This document shows, one piece after another, positions 5,843 to 12,654 of a stretch of 14,346 nucleotides of DNA. The translations under genes were made by a program, and so were the position numbers. Location: NCBI GenBank assembly GCA_013316495.1, contig WSMP01000026.1:1-14346 (forward strand), written 5' to 3'. The notes beneath the pieces are model-generated. The model was given only the letters and a program-made list of their open reading frames with translations, did no database searches and was not told the DNA's origin. Every line of letters starts with the position of its first letter. Position 1 is the first letter of the stretch. The stretch is from Angelakisella sp. (GTDB lineage Bacteria; Bacillota; Clostridia; Oscillospirales; Ruminococcaceae).

Positions 5843-7342
5843 TTGAACTGGTTTTTGCATATCTTTGAAATATTCATCCGCAGCGGGTGGCTCATTATAA
5901 CTCCCACCCTCCTCACCCTGTGTGGTATGGCTATGGGCCTGCGCTTCTGGGATTCCTTGCGCAGTGGGGTACGGACTGCCGCCGCCATCTTTGGTCTCAA
6001 CCTGATGGTGAACAGCCTGGGGAACAGCCTTTCCGGGGTGATTGCGGACATCGCCCTTAACCATCAGCTGGCCCTGGAGGTCACCGACGCCGGGTGGGGG
6101 GCGTCCTCCGCCATCGCTTCCGCTTCTCAAATCAACGCCTGGATTGTTCCCCTCTATGCCGCCGTCAACTGGGTGCTGCTCCTCTCCCGGTGCACCCGTA
6201 CTCTGAACCTGGATTTGTGGAACCTCTGGCATGTCTCCTTCATCGGGGCTATGGTGGAACGCCTCACCGATAGCTTTGCCTATGGGATGGTGTCCGCCGC
6301 CGCTATGGGGGCAATGCTGCTGGTTCTCTCCGACCGGTGCGGCTGGCGGATGGGCCGCTACTGCCAGCTGGCGGGCGTTTCGGTAGCCAACGGCTATGTT
6401 TCGGCAGCGGTTCCCTTTGCGCTGGCAGCAGAACATCTGATGAATTTTATCCCCGGACGGCCGCGGCTGGTGTTGGACCGCAGCCCGGAGCCCCAAAGCA
6501 CTTTGGCCTCCCCGGTGGCCTGGAGCTTCGCAATAGGCATTCTGCTGGGGGTTCTGGCTGGACGGGACGGCTACGGCATCCTCCAGCTGGCAATGACCTT
6601 TGGCGCCCTGGCCTTTCTGGCCCCTTACCTGGGACAGGCCCTTTCCGCCGCTGTCCTCCCGGTATCCGAAGCGGTGACAGGCTTTTCCCGCGAAAAGCTG
6701 GGGATGAAGGGGAATCTCTACCTGGGCCTTACCCCCACCGCCGCCCTGGGCAACGGCACCGTTATTGTGGTGACCCTGATGGTGGCCCCCCTCATCACCT
6801 TCCTGGCAGGGGCAATTCCCGGCAACCGGTTTCTGCCCCAGGGAGATATTGTAATGCTCCCCTATATCATCGGGCTTATTGTCCTTATCTGCCGGGGGGA
6901 TTTGGTGCGGAGCCTTTTGGCCGGGGTGATGGTCTCCTCGGTGATGGTTTGGTGCTCCTCCTCCCTGGCGGAGCTGTTCACCCTGGGGGCTGTCACCGCC
7001 AACGCAGAGGCCTACGAGCAGCTGGGAACCATCTCCAACTTTAGCGATGGCGGCAACCCCTTGGCCTGGCTTGCAGTACAAGCGGGTAGCTACGGCTTTG
7101 CGGGGATGGCCCTGCTGGTGGTGGCGGCCATCACCTTGGTGATGTGGAACCGCAACCGCATCGTCACCGGCGCGGATGTGGGAGTCCTGCGGGTCAAGCG
7201 GGCCAAATTCTCCCGCTCCGAGGGGAAAGCCGCCTCCCGCAAAGCGGCCGCCGAGGCTCCGGGGGCTGCTGCCCCAGAGGCTGCGCCGGCCCCCAAGCCG
7301 GAGACCGAGCCCGCTCCGCCTGCCCCGGAAAAGCCGGAATAA
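5843..7342 (+). CDS. PTS galactitol-type transporter subunit EIIC
   Basis: A 499-residue polytopic membrane protein with about ten hydrophobic segments. The start is TTG with AGGAGG at 5829-5834, 8 bases upstream. It matches the EIIC-GAT family, the membrane channel subunit of galactitol-class sugar phosphotransferase systems. Diagnostic stretches are 'DAGWGASSAIASASQI' (residues 82-97), 'IVPLYAAVNW', and 'RTLNLDLWNLWHVSFIGAMV' (119-138). The last 50 residues (450-499) are an Ala/Pro/Lys/Glu-rich low-complexity tail, not part of the usual fold. EIIA and EIIB partners are not in the window, and the gene stands alone between its own promoter and terminator, so it must borrow them or transport by another route. 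The sugar cannot be assigned. A convergent RpiR-family sugar-phosphate regulator lies next door but need not control it. Confidence 0.85.
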   Translation: MNWFLHIFEIFIRSGWLIITPTLLTLCGMAMGLRFWDSLRSGVRTAAAIFGLNLMVNSLGNSLSGVIADIALNHQLALEVTDAGWGASSAIASASQINAWIVPLYAAVNWVLLLSRCTRTLNLDLWNLWHVSFIGAMVERLTDSFAYGMVSAAAMGAMLLVLSDRCGWRMGRYCQLAGVSVANGYVSAAVPFALAAEHLMNFIPGRPRLVLDRSPEPQSTLASPVAWSFAIGILLGVLAGRDGYGILQLAMTFGALAFLAPYLGQALSAAVLPVSEAVTGFSREKLGMKGNLYLGLTPTAALGNGTVIVVTLMVAPLITFLAGAIPGNRFLPQGDIVMLPYIIGLIVLICRGDLVRSLLAGVMVSSVMVWCSSSLAELFTLGAVTANAEAYEQLGTISNFSDGGNPLAWLAVQAGSYGFAGMALLVVAAITLVMWNRNRIVTGADVGVLRVKRAKFSRSEGKAASRKAAAEAPGAAAPEAAPAPKPETEPAPPAPEKPE

Positions 7343-7357
7343 GCGTAAAAAGAAAAA

Positions 7358-7396
7358 CCGCCTCTCCCATAAGTTTTCGGGAGGGGCGGGCTTTTT
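7358..7396. terminator. bidirectional intrinsic terminator between convergent genes
   Basis: Arms 7358-7368 and 7379-7389 form an 11-pair stem (one G-T) with a 10-base loop. On + it is followed by GCTTTTTATT; on - by TTTTTCTTTTT. It serves the EIIC gene and the convergent regulator gene, whose stop is about 20 bases away. Confidence 0.85.
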
Positions 7397-7416
7397 ATTC
7401 TGGAGCAGGAGCTTTT

Positions 7417-8175
7417 TTATAACCGCTCCGCGTCCCCGGAGGCGTTTACCATCTGGTCGATGATGACCCTGGCGATAATAAGCAGGGGAAGACGTGTGGT
7501 GACCTCGTAGGAGTGGAAGGAGACATGGCTGTGCTTATAGCCCACAATATGGACGTCCGCGTGTTTGCCCAAATCGCTTTCCCCGTTGCAGGAGCAGGCA
7601 ATTACCGGACAGCGGTTGCTGTGGGCGCAGAAGGCGGAATCCACCAGCTCCTGGGTGCGGCCGTTGAGGGAGAAAATCACAACCAGGTTGCGGGGGGAGA
7701 TGGTTTGGGAGATGCTCACCATGATTCTGGGGTCGTCGGTAACCATGGCGTCCACATTCATCAGCTGGAGCTTGAGGCAGAATTCATCGGCGATGTAGTG
7801 GGTCAGCCCGCGGGCAAAGACGTAGACTCGCCGGGCCTCCTGAATCATTTGGATGCACCGCAGCACATCCGCCATGGAAATTTGCTCGATGGTGCGGTGC
7901 GCCTCCACCAGGGATTTGTTTAAAATCTCGTTGACGTCTACCACCTGCTTGTTCAGGTCCCTGGCGGCCAGCTTGTACCGCAATTCGTTAAAGCCGTTGA
8001 TTTTGCACTTGCGGATGGCCCTGGAAACGGTAGCGGGGGAGGAGAAGGTCTCGTAGGCGATGTCCACGATGGAAAGCTGGGAGAGCCGCGCTTCGTTGCT
8101 GTTGATGAAGTGGACTACCTCCAGCTCGGTTTTGGTGAGGCTGTTCAGCGTTTCCACGGTGAGAGGAAGAATCAA
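7417..8175 (-). CDS. RpiR/MurR-family transcriptional regulator (HTH + SIS)
   Basis: A 252-residue protein with TTG start at 8175, chosen because AGGAGGT (about 8190-8184) is 8 bases upstream; the longer open frame to 8364 runs back into the upstream mutase gene and reads as low-complexity Pro/Arg sequence. Residues about 11-75 are the HTH_6 domain ('LTKTELEVVHFI', then 'SSPATVSRAIRKCKINGFNE'). Residues about 105-230 form the SIS sugar-phosphate-binding fold ('VYVFARGLTHYIA', 'LVVIFSLNGRTQELVD', 'VIACSCNGESDLGKHADV'). Family members sense phosphorylated sugars and control sugar or cell-wall recycling genes. It starts 41 bases after the mutase stop with no terminator between, so the two are probably one operon. 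Slightly shorter than the usual 270-290 residues. Confidence 0.85.
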   Translation of the reverse strand: MILPLTVETLNSLTKTELEVVHFINSNEARLSQLSIVDIAYETFSSPATVSRAIRKCKINGFNELRYKLAARDLNKQVVDVNEILNKSLVEAHRTIEQISMADVLRCIQMIQEARRVYVFARGLTHYIADEFCLKLQLMNVDAMVTDDPRIMVSISQTISPRNLVVIFSLNGRTQELVDSAFCAHSNRCPVIACSCNGESDLGKHADVHIVGYKHSHVSFHSYEVTTRLPLLIIARVIIDQMVNASGDAERL

Positions 8176-8216
8176 GATGAGACACCTCCTTATGCTTTCA
8201 TCGTTTGAGGCGGGGG

Positions 8217-9716
8217 TCAGGGCAGCCGGGAAAGGTCCAGCTCCTTCCACCGGGCCAGGAAGGGCCGCAGCAGATCCAGAATCGCCTGGGTCCCGCCGGG
8301 ACGGCTGCTTTCGATGTTCAGGGGCATCAGCGGGTCGTGGAGGGACATCCGCAGCAGGAACCACCCCTTCTCCTCAGGGAAGGAGATCCGCAGTCCCTCG
8401 CAGTTATCTGGGGCCGTCTGCCAGCCGGGGCGGCCGTTGGCGTAGTCCTCCAGCCCCTCCAGCACCTGCTGGCCATAGGCCCGGAAGTCCTCCGCCCGAA
8501 TGGGCAGGCGGTACTCCACCGCCTCCAGCGGTTCCTCCAGCCCCTCCAAAAGCGCCCCCAGGGTCCGGCCCTCCCGGCGGAGGCGGGCGGCCTGGATGAG
8601 GAGCTTCACCGCTACATAGGCCCCGTCGTCCAAAAAGTAGTTTTCCCCCATGGCGGCATGGCCGCTGGTCTCGATAGCCAGCAGGCAGGGGGTCCCTTCC
8701 TGGTTCAGGCGGATGCCTTCGTTGATGACGTTTTTGTATCCCCGCTTGAAGCGGCGGTGGATAAGGCCCAGCCGCCCGGTGAGAAAGTCCGCCAGCTGGG
8801 CGGAGGTGACCGAATCGGTGACTACAGCGGAGCCGGGGGCCTCTGCCGCAACAATGGCGGCCAGCAGGCCGATGAGGCGGTTGCGGCAAAGCTCCCGCCC
8901 ATCCCGGTCCACCGCCCCTGCCCGGTCCACATCGGTATCAAAGAGAATGCCAAGGTCGCACCCGCCGGCCAGCACCGCCTGGCGGATGGAAGCCACAGCG
9001 GCCTTGTCCTCCGGGTTGGGGATGTGGTTGGGAAAGTGTCCGTCCGGCTCCAGGTAAAGGCTGGCGGAGATATCCGCCCCCAAGGGCTCCAGCACCTGCC
9101 GGGCAAAAAAGCCCCCGGCCCCGTTGCCGGCGTCCACAGCGATTTTAAAGCCCTCCAAAGGACGCTCCCCGGCATTTACTCCCCGGATGATGACCTCCCG
9201 CAGGTGGGCGGAATAGGCACCCATCAAATCCGCCTTTTCCGGGGCGCCTTCCGTCTCTCTCCGGGGGAAGGGCTCCCCGGCCAGAGCCAGCACCTTCCGA
9301 ACATCCCCGGATTCCAGCCCCCCCTGGGAGGTGAAAAATTTGAGGCCGTTGCGGTTCCAGGGAAGGTGGCTGGCGGTGACCATCACTGCGCCGTCCCACC
9401 CGAAGCCGGGGAGAACGGTGGACATAAACATGGCGGGGGTGCTTGCCATGGCGCAGTCCCGGCAGGCGGCCCCTTCCAGGGAGATGCCCTCCATTGCGGC
9501 GGCGGCCAGCTCCGGACCGGAAAGGCGGGAATCCCGCCCCACCCCGATGGTCAGCTCCCTGGGGGCCTTCCCTTTCTTTTCTGCCAGCCACCGGACAAAG
9601 GCCCGCAGGATTGTTCTGGCGGCCTTCGGGGTGAGGTTCACCGGTTCCCCCTCCACACCGGGGAGGGCTACCCCCCGAACATCGCTGCCGTTTTGCAGCC
9701 TGGTATAATCTGCCAT
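8217..9716 (-). CDS. phosphohexomutase (phosphoglucomutase/phosphomannomutase family)
   Basis: A 499-residue alpha-D-phosphohexomutase. ATG at 9716 has GGGAGG 8 bases upstream; the frame is open further but without protein character. Four active-site loops are recognisable but non-standard: the phosphoserine loop 'TASHLPWNRNGLKFF' (Ser116; the usual form is TASHNP), the metal loop 'DTDVDRAG' (260-267; usually DGDADR), the sugar loop 'ETSGHAAMGENY' (349-360; usually EESGH), and the C-terminal phosphate loop 'SSRPGGTQAI'. The TASHLP-type loop belongs to a divergent clade also present in plants, by memory. The reaction expected is 1,6-phosphate transfer on a hexose phosphate, linking sugar catabolism to polysaccharide precursors; substrate specificity is uncertain. 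It is first in a two-gene unit with the RpiR regulator. Confidence 0.85.
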   Translation of the reverse strand: MADYTRLQNGSDVRGVALPGVEGEPVNLTPKAARTILRAFVRWLAEKKGKAPRELTIGVGRDSRLSGPELAAAAMEGISLEGAACRDCAMASTPAMFMSTVLPGFGWDGAVMVTASHLPWNRNGLKFFTSQGGLESGDVRKVLALAGEPFPRRETEGAPEKADLMGAYSAHLREVIIRGVNAGERPLEGFKIAVDAGNGAGGFFARQVLEPLGADISASLYLEPDGHFPNHIPNPEDKAAVASIRQAVLAGGCDLGILFDTDVDRAGAVDRDGRELCRNRLIGLLAAIVAAEAPGSAVVTDSVTSAQLADFLTGRLGLIHRRFKRGYKNVINEGIRLNQEGTPCLLAIETSGHAAMGENYFLDDGAYVAVKLLIQAARLRREGRTLGALLEGLEEPLEAVEYRLPIRAEDFRAYGQQVLEGLEDYANGRPGWQTAPDNCEGLRISFPEEKGWFLLRMSLHDPLMPLNIESSRPGGTQAILDLLRPFLARWKELDLSRLP

Positions 9717-9747
9717 GCTGTTCGCCTCCCGCCTTTTGTTTTTTACA

Positions 9748-9753
9748 ATTATA
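9748..9753 (-). promoter_or_regulatory. -10 element for the mutase-regulator operon
   Basis: A perfect TATAAT on the - strand, 32 bases upstream of the mutase ATG. The sequence 17 bases before it (TTTTCT) is a poor -35. Positions 9717-9870 hold nothing else I can identify. Confidence 0.5.
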
Positions 9754-9872
9754 CCTTGTCCCGGTGGAAAAGAAAAGGGTCTATTACAATTCGGCACATC
9801 CGGATATGCAGATTTTTCTAAACTAAATGGCTCTGCCCGTTGGGGGAAGTGGGGAAGGGCAGGGATACAAAA

Positions 9873-9905
9873 GGGGCAGCTATCCATCATAAGGATAGCT
9901 GCCCC
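9873..9905 (-). terminator. intrinsic terminator of the PHP-domain gene
   Basis: Perfect 13-pair stem (9873-9885 with 9893-9905) and a 7-base loop. On the - strand it is followed by TTTTGT. It lies about 60 bases after the stop of the PHP gene and insulates the mutase operon. Confidence 0.85.
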
Positions 9906-9967
9906 ACAAGTGGAAAACAGATTTTGATGATGCCCAGGGATAAGCGGACCGGGGATTTCGCCGTAAA

Positions 9968-10774
9968 TCAAATCAGCTTCAGCATCACCGGCTGATGCTC
10001 CCGGTAGAAGGCGAAGTATTCAAAGCCGATGCCGGTGAGGATATCCATGGCAACCTCAAAATCGGCAGCCAGGTCCTCCGCCCGGTGGGCGTCGCTTCCC
10101 AAGGTGACGATGCGTCCCCCCAGCTGGTAATACCGCTTCAGGATAGCCAGCACCGGGATGGTTTTTCCCAGTCCCTGGCGGTAGCCGGAGGTGTTTACCT
10201 CCAGCCCCTTGCCGGTTTCCACCAGCAGCTTGAGGGTGGATTGAATCACGTCCTCGTAAGGGGCAAAGGAGACGGGAATGCGGTATTTCCCCCAGATGTA
10301 CCGCTCCGGGTAGCCCAGGTGGGCCATTACGTCAAAGCGGCCCCACACCGCCATATCGTAGCAGTCCTGGAAGTATTTTTCCAGGATGGCGGAGACCTTC
10401 ACCTCCGGCTTGTTGAAGTTGATTTCCCCAATGTCCACGCCGGGGGCGGAGGTGTGAACGGAGCCCAGCACCAGGTCGAATTTTTCGCTCCCCAGAATTT
10501 CCTCCGCCACCTCCGGGTAGAGATGGCCCTGTCCCAGCTCGATCCCCCTGGTGAGGCGGATACGCCCCTGGTACTGCCGCTGGAACCGGGGCAGCTCCGC
10601 CAGGGTGTCCCGCACCCCCAGGCGCTGCGCCGGAATGTCGCATTCGTAGTGGTCGGTGAAGGCTACCCCCATCACCCCCCGGCTGGCCGCTTGGGCGCAA
10701 ATCTCCTCCATGGAGGAGTGGCCGTCGTGGGAATGCTCTGTGTGTACATGGCTGTCGAACAGGTTCAGCTTCAT
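9968..10774 (-). CDS. PHP-domain phosphatase, histidinol-phosphatase (HisK)-like
   Basis: A 268-residue protein; ATG at 10774 has GGGAGG about 8 bases upstream. It shows the metal-binding motifs of the PHP superfamily in order: 'DSHVHTEHSHDG' (residues 7-18, H9 and H11), 'GVAFTDHYECD' (36-46), 'LGSVH', 'MAHLGYPERYIWGKY' and 'TLGSDAHR' near the C-terminus. Length and motif order fit the HisJ/HisK histidinol-phosphate phosphatases, which hydrolyse histidinol phosphate in histidine synthesis using a metal cluster. No other his gene is in the window, so another phosphoester substrate cannot be excluded. It is monocistronic: own promoter and leader upstream, terminator downstream. Confidence 0.85.
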   Translation of the reverse strand: MKLNLFDSHVHTEHSHDGHSSMEEICAQAASRGVMGVAFTDHYECDIPAQRLGVRDTLAELPRFQRQYQGRIRLTRGIELGQGHLYPEVAEEILGSEKFDLVLGSVHTSAPGVDIGEINFNKPEVKVSAILEKYFQDCYDMAVWGRFDVMAHLGYPERYIWGKYRIPVSFAPYEDVIQSTLKLLVETGKGLEVNTSGYRQGLGKTIPVLAILKRYYQLGGRIVTLGSDAHRAEDLAADFEVAMDILTGIGFEYFAFYREHQPVMLKLI

Positions 10775-10810
10775 CTGTATCCCTCCCATAAGAAAGCCCC
10801 TTTTGAGGGT

Positions 10811-10866
10811 GGCGGCGTGACGGATTGAAGCGTAAAGTCCGTCATTTTTAAAATTTACCTGCCGCC
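10811..10866 (-). promoter_or_regulatory. structured 5' leader of the PHP gene
   Basis: In the leader, TGACGGA (10838-10844, read on -) and TCCGTCA (10818-10824) form a perfect 7-pair stem, enclosed by GGCGGC/GCCGCC (10861-10866 and 10811-10816). The nested pairs suggest a folded RNA about 56 bases long. It matches no riboswitch class I can recognise, and no T-box sequence is visible. Confidence 0.4.
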
Positions 10867-10880
10867 AGTGTAATAGTGTT

Positions 10881-10909
10881 ATTATAGCATAAAGACAGCC
10901 GGTTGTACA
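10881..10909 (-). promoter_or_regulatory. promoter of the PHP gene
   Basis: On the - strand, TGTACA (10909-10904; 4 of 6 for -35) and a perfect TATAAT (10886-10881), 17 bases apart. Transcription would start just before the structured leader. Confidence 0.6.
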
Positions 10910-11106
10910 GATGTTTTGGAAGTTTTACAAAAAATTTACTATCCTTTTTGCAGGATTTTGCTGGCTAATACTGCAAAAAGGGCTTTTGCAAGGCGGTGCC
11001 GCCACAGGCATGGAAGAAGCTGGAAAGCCCAAAGGCCCCATTAAAAATTTGGTCATATTTGCTTCTTTTGTAAAGAAAAGAAGGGGTTTTTTGTCCATGG
11101 TATTCC

Positions 11107-11135
11107 TTGCAAAAAAAACGGTTCCGGTGTATCAT
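11107..11135 (+). promoter_or_regulatory. promoter of the V-type ATPase operon
   Basis: TTGCAA (11107-11112) and TATCAT (11130-11135) with a 17-base spacer, about 65 bases before the first ATG. The rest of the 10910-11106 interval between the divergent promoters holds only AT-rich sequence and a weak 8-pair stem near 11062-11083; I see no gene there. Confidence 0.65.
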
Positions 11136-11199
11136 TAAGCTGTATTGCGAACTGGCGAAAAAACGGGGGACTCCCCCCTTGCAAAGGAGGTACAACCGA

Positions 11200-11520
11200 A
11201 TGAGCCAAAGCGGCAACATCCTTGACCAGCTGGTGGAGCTGGACCGCAAGGCCTGCGCCATGGTGGAGGACGCCCAGGAGACGCTGGAGGACACCCTTGC
11301 CAACACCGAGCGGGACATGGAGCGGTTCCGGGAGGAATACACCGAGAAGGCCATCCAGCGCATCGGCGTCGTCCGGGACGAGGAAGGCAGAGCCTCCCAG
11401 GCGGAGCTGGAAAATATCTCCCAGCGGTATCATGCCCTGATGGAGGGACTGGAAAAGACCTACGAAGAACGCCACGCCCAGTGGGAGGAGGAGATCTTCC
11501 AGCGGTGCGTCCAGAAGTAG
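11200..11520 (+). CDS. V-type ATPase peripheral-stalk subunit (G/H-type, coiled coil)
   Basis: A 106-residue protein; ATG at 11200 has AAAGGAGG 9 bases upstream, which rules out the longer open frame. After 'NILDQLVELDRKACAMVEDA' almost the whole chain is a charged helix rich in Glu, Arg, Gln and Ala with heptad-like hydrophobic spacing and no membrane segment. Such short coiled coils, first in the operon, are the stalk subunit of bacterial/archaeal V/A-type ATPases (named H, G or F in different species), which pairs with subunit E to brace the catalytic head against the membrane part. Sequence alone is weak; identity rests mainly on position, 42 bases before subunit C. Confidence 0.75.
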   Translation: MSQSGNILDQLVELDRKACAMVEDAQETLEDTLANTERDMERFREEYTEKAIQRIGVVRDEEGRASQAELENISQRYHALMEGLEKTYEERHAQWEEEIFQRCVQK

Positions 11521-11562
11521 CCCCTCCCAGGATATTTTGAACGGAAAGGAGCCACAGACGGG

Positions 11563-12612
11563 ATGCTCAAATCCTTTTCCAACAAGGCCATCGCCACCAA
11601 GGCCAGGGCCATGTACGGGGCCAGAGTCACCGCCGCCGATTGCGAGGAGCTGGTAAAAAAGCGCTCGGTGGGGGAGGTGGCGGCCTACCTGCGGGATAAC
11701 ACCCATTACCGGGAAGTACTGACCCAGGTGGACCCCTCTGCTATCCACCGGGGACAGCTGGAAAACTTCCTGCGCAGCCTCTCCTACATCCAGTACCGGC
11801 GGCTCATCGCCTTCGACTTCGGCCAGCAGAGCTTTTACCGCTACCGCTACTTCCGGGACGAGATCCAGCAGGTGGTGAACCTGCTGCGGTATCTCAGCGG
11901 CAAGGGACAGGGACAGGCCAGCGGCCAGTACGATTTCCACTACGACCAGCGCCTGGCGGACCAAACCACCTACGACCTGGAAAAGCTGGTGGCGGTGGGG
12001 AGCTGGCAGGAGCTTTTGGAGTTTTTCGGGGACACCCCCTACGGCAAAATCCTCCGGCGCTTTCCGCCGGACCCCTCCGGGCAGATTGACCTGATGGGGT
12101 GCGAGCAGGCCCTTTCCACCTATTATTATAAGTGGATGCTTACCGCCATCGACCGGGAGTTTTCCGGCGGGGCGCGGGAGGCCCTTCGGAAGATGACCTA
12201 TGAGCGCATCGACTGGGAGAACCTCACCCAGGCCTACCGTCTTAAGCGGTTCTTCCACAGCGACGAGGCCTTTATCCGCCGCAGTCTTCTCCCCTTCCGC
12301 ACCCCCTCCCAAAAGGTCATCGACCAGCTCATCGGGGCCGGCAGCACCCAGGAGCTCCACGCCATTTTGGACAGGAACGGCTTTGTTCCGGAGGGCCAGG
12401 ATACCGAGGACGGCTTCATCGAAAGCGTGGCCCTTATCCAGCGGGAAAAACAGAGCCGGCGGGACCTTCGCAACTCCCCTTACCCGGCGGTGGTGCTCCA
12501 GGCCTACATGACCCACCTGGAGATTGAACTGGAGGACCTCATCAACATCATCGAATCGGTGCGTTACGGCCTGCCCCCGGAGGAGATCCGGAGCATGCTG
12601 ATCCTTTCATAA
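11563..12612 (+). CDS. ntpC: V-type ATPase subunit C (central-stalk d/AC39 family)
   Basis: A 349-residue helical soluble protein, the usual length for this family. The N-terminus 'IATKARAMYGARVTAADCEELVKK' followed by 'SVGEVAAYLRDNTHYREVL' is characteristic of AC39/subunit C, and 'VVLQAYMTHLEIELEDLINIIE' near the C-terminus matches the family's end, including the 'E..DL.NI' helix. Subunit C is the funnel-shaped adaptor joining the rotor ring of K subunits to the central shaft. The ribosome binding site (AAAGGA near 11545) is somewhat distant from the ATG, so coupling to the upstream gene is likely. Gaps on both sides are 42 bases. Confidence 0.9.
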   Translation: MLKSFSNKAIATKARAMYGARVTAADCEELVKKRSVGEVAAYLRDNTHYREVLTQVDPSAIHRGQLENFLRSLSYIQYRRLIAFDFGQQSFYRYRYFRDEIQQVVNLLRYLSGKGQGQASGQYDFHYDQRLADQTTYDLEKLVAVGSWQELLEFFGDTPYGKILRRFPPDPSGQIDLMGCEQALSTYYYKWMLTAIDREFSGGAREALRKMTYERIDWENLTQAYRLKRFFHSDEAFIRRSLLPFRTPSQKVIDQLIGAGSTQELHAILDRNGFVPEGQDTEDGFIESVALIQREKQSRRDLRNSPYPAVVLQAYMTHLEIELEDLINIIESVRYGLPPEEIRSMLILS

Positions 12613-12654
12613 CCTATTACGAATCATCCAAACAGAAGAAAGGTGGTGAAGTCT

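Noticed and set aside
5819..7081. 420-residue open frame on the - strand opposite the EIIC gene
   Set aside because: It is Gly/His/Gln-rich with no domain, and the + strand reads as a clear membrane transporter with promoter and ribosome binding site; this is an artefact of high third-position GC.
8205..9821. 538-residue open frame on the + strand opposite the phosphohexomutase
   Set aside because: Low-complexity Gly/Pro/Gln composition and no motif, while the - strand has all four mutase loops.
11062..11090. 8-pair A/T stem followed by GGGGTTTTTT, terminator-like
   Set aside because: The stem is weak and there is no + strand gene upstream for it to terminate.
10911..11138. 75-residue + strand ORF between the divergent promoters
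   Set aside because: No ribosome binding site, it runs through the V-ATPase promoter, and its composition looks random.
11053..12516. 487-residue open frame on the - strand opposite the V-ATPase genes
   Set aside because: It spans two genes and their intergenic gap, has no recognisable domain, and is explained by GC-biased codon use on the + strand.
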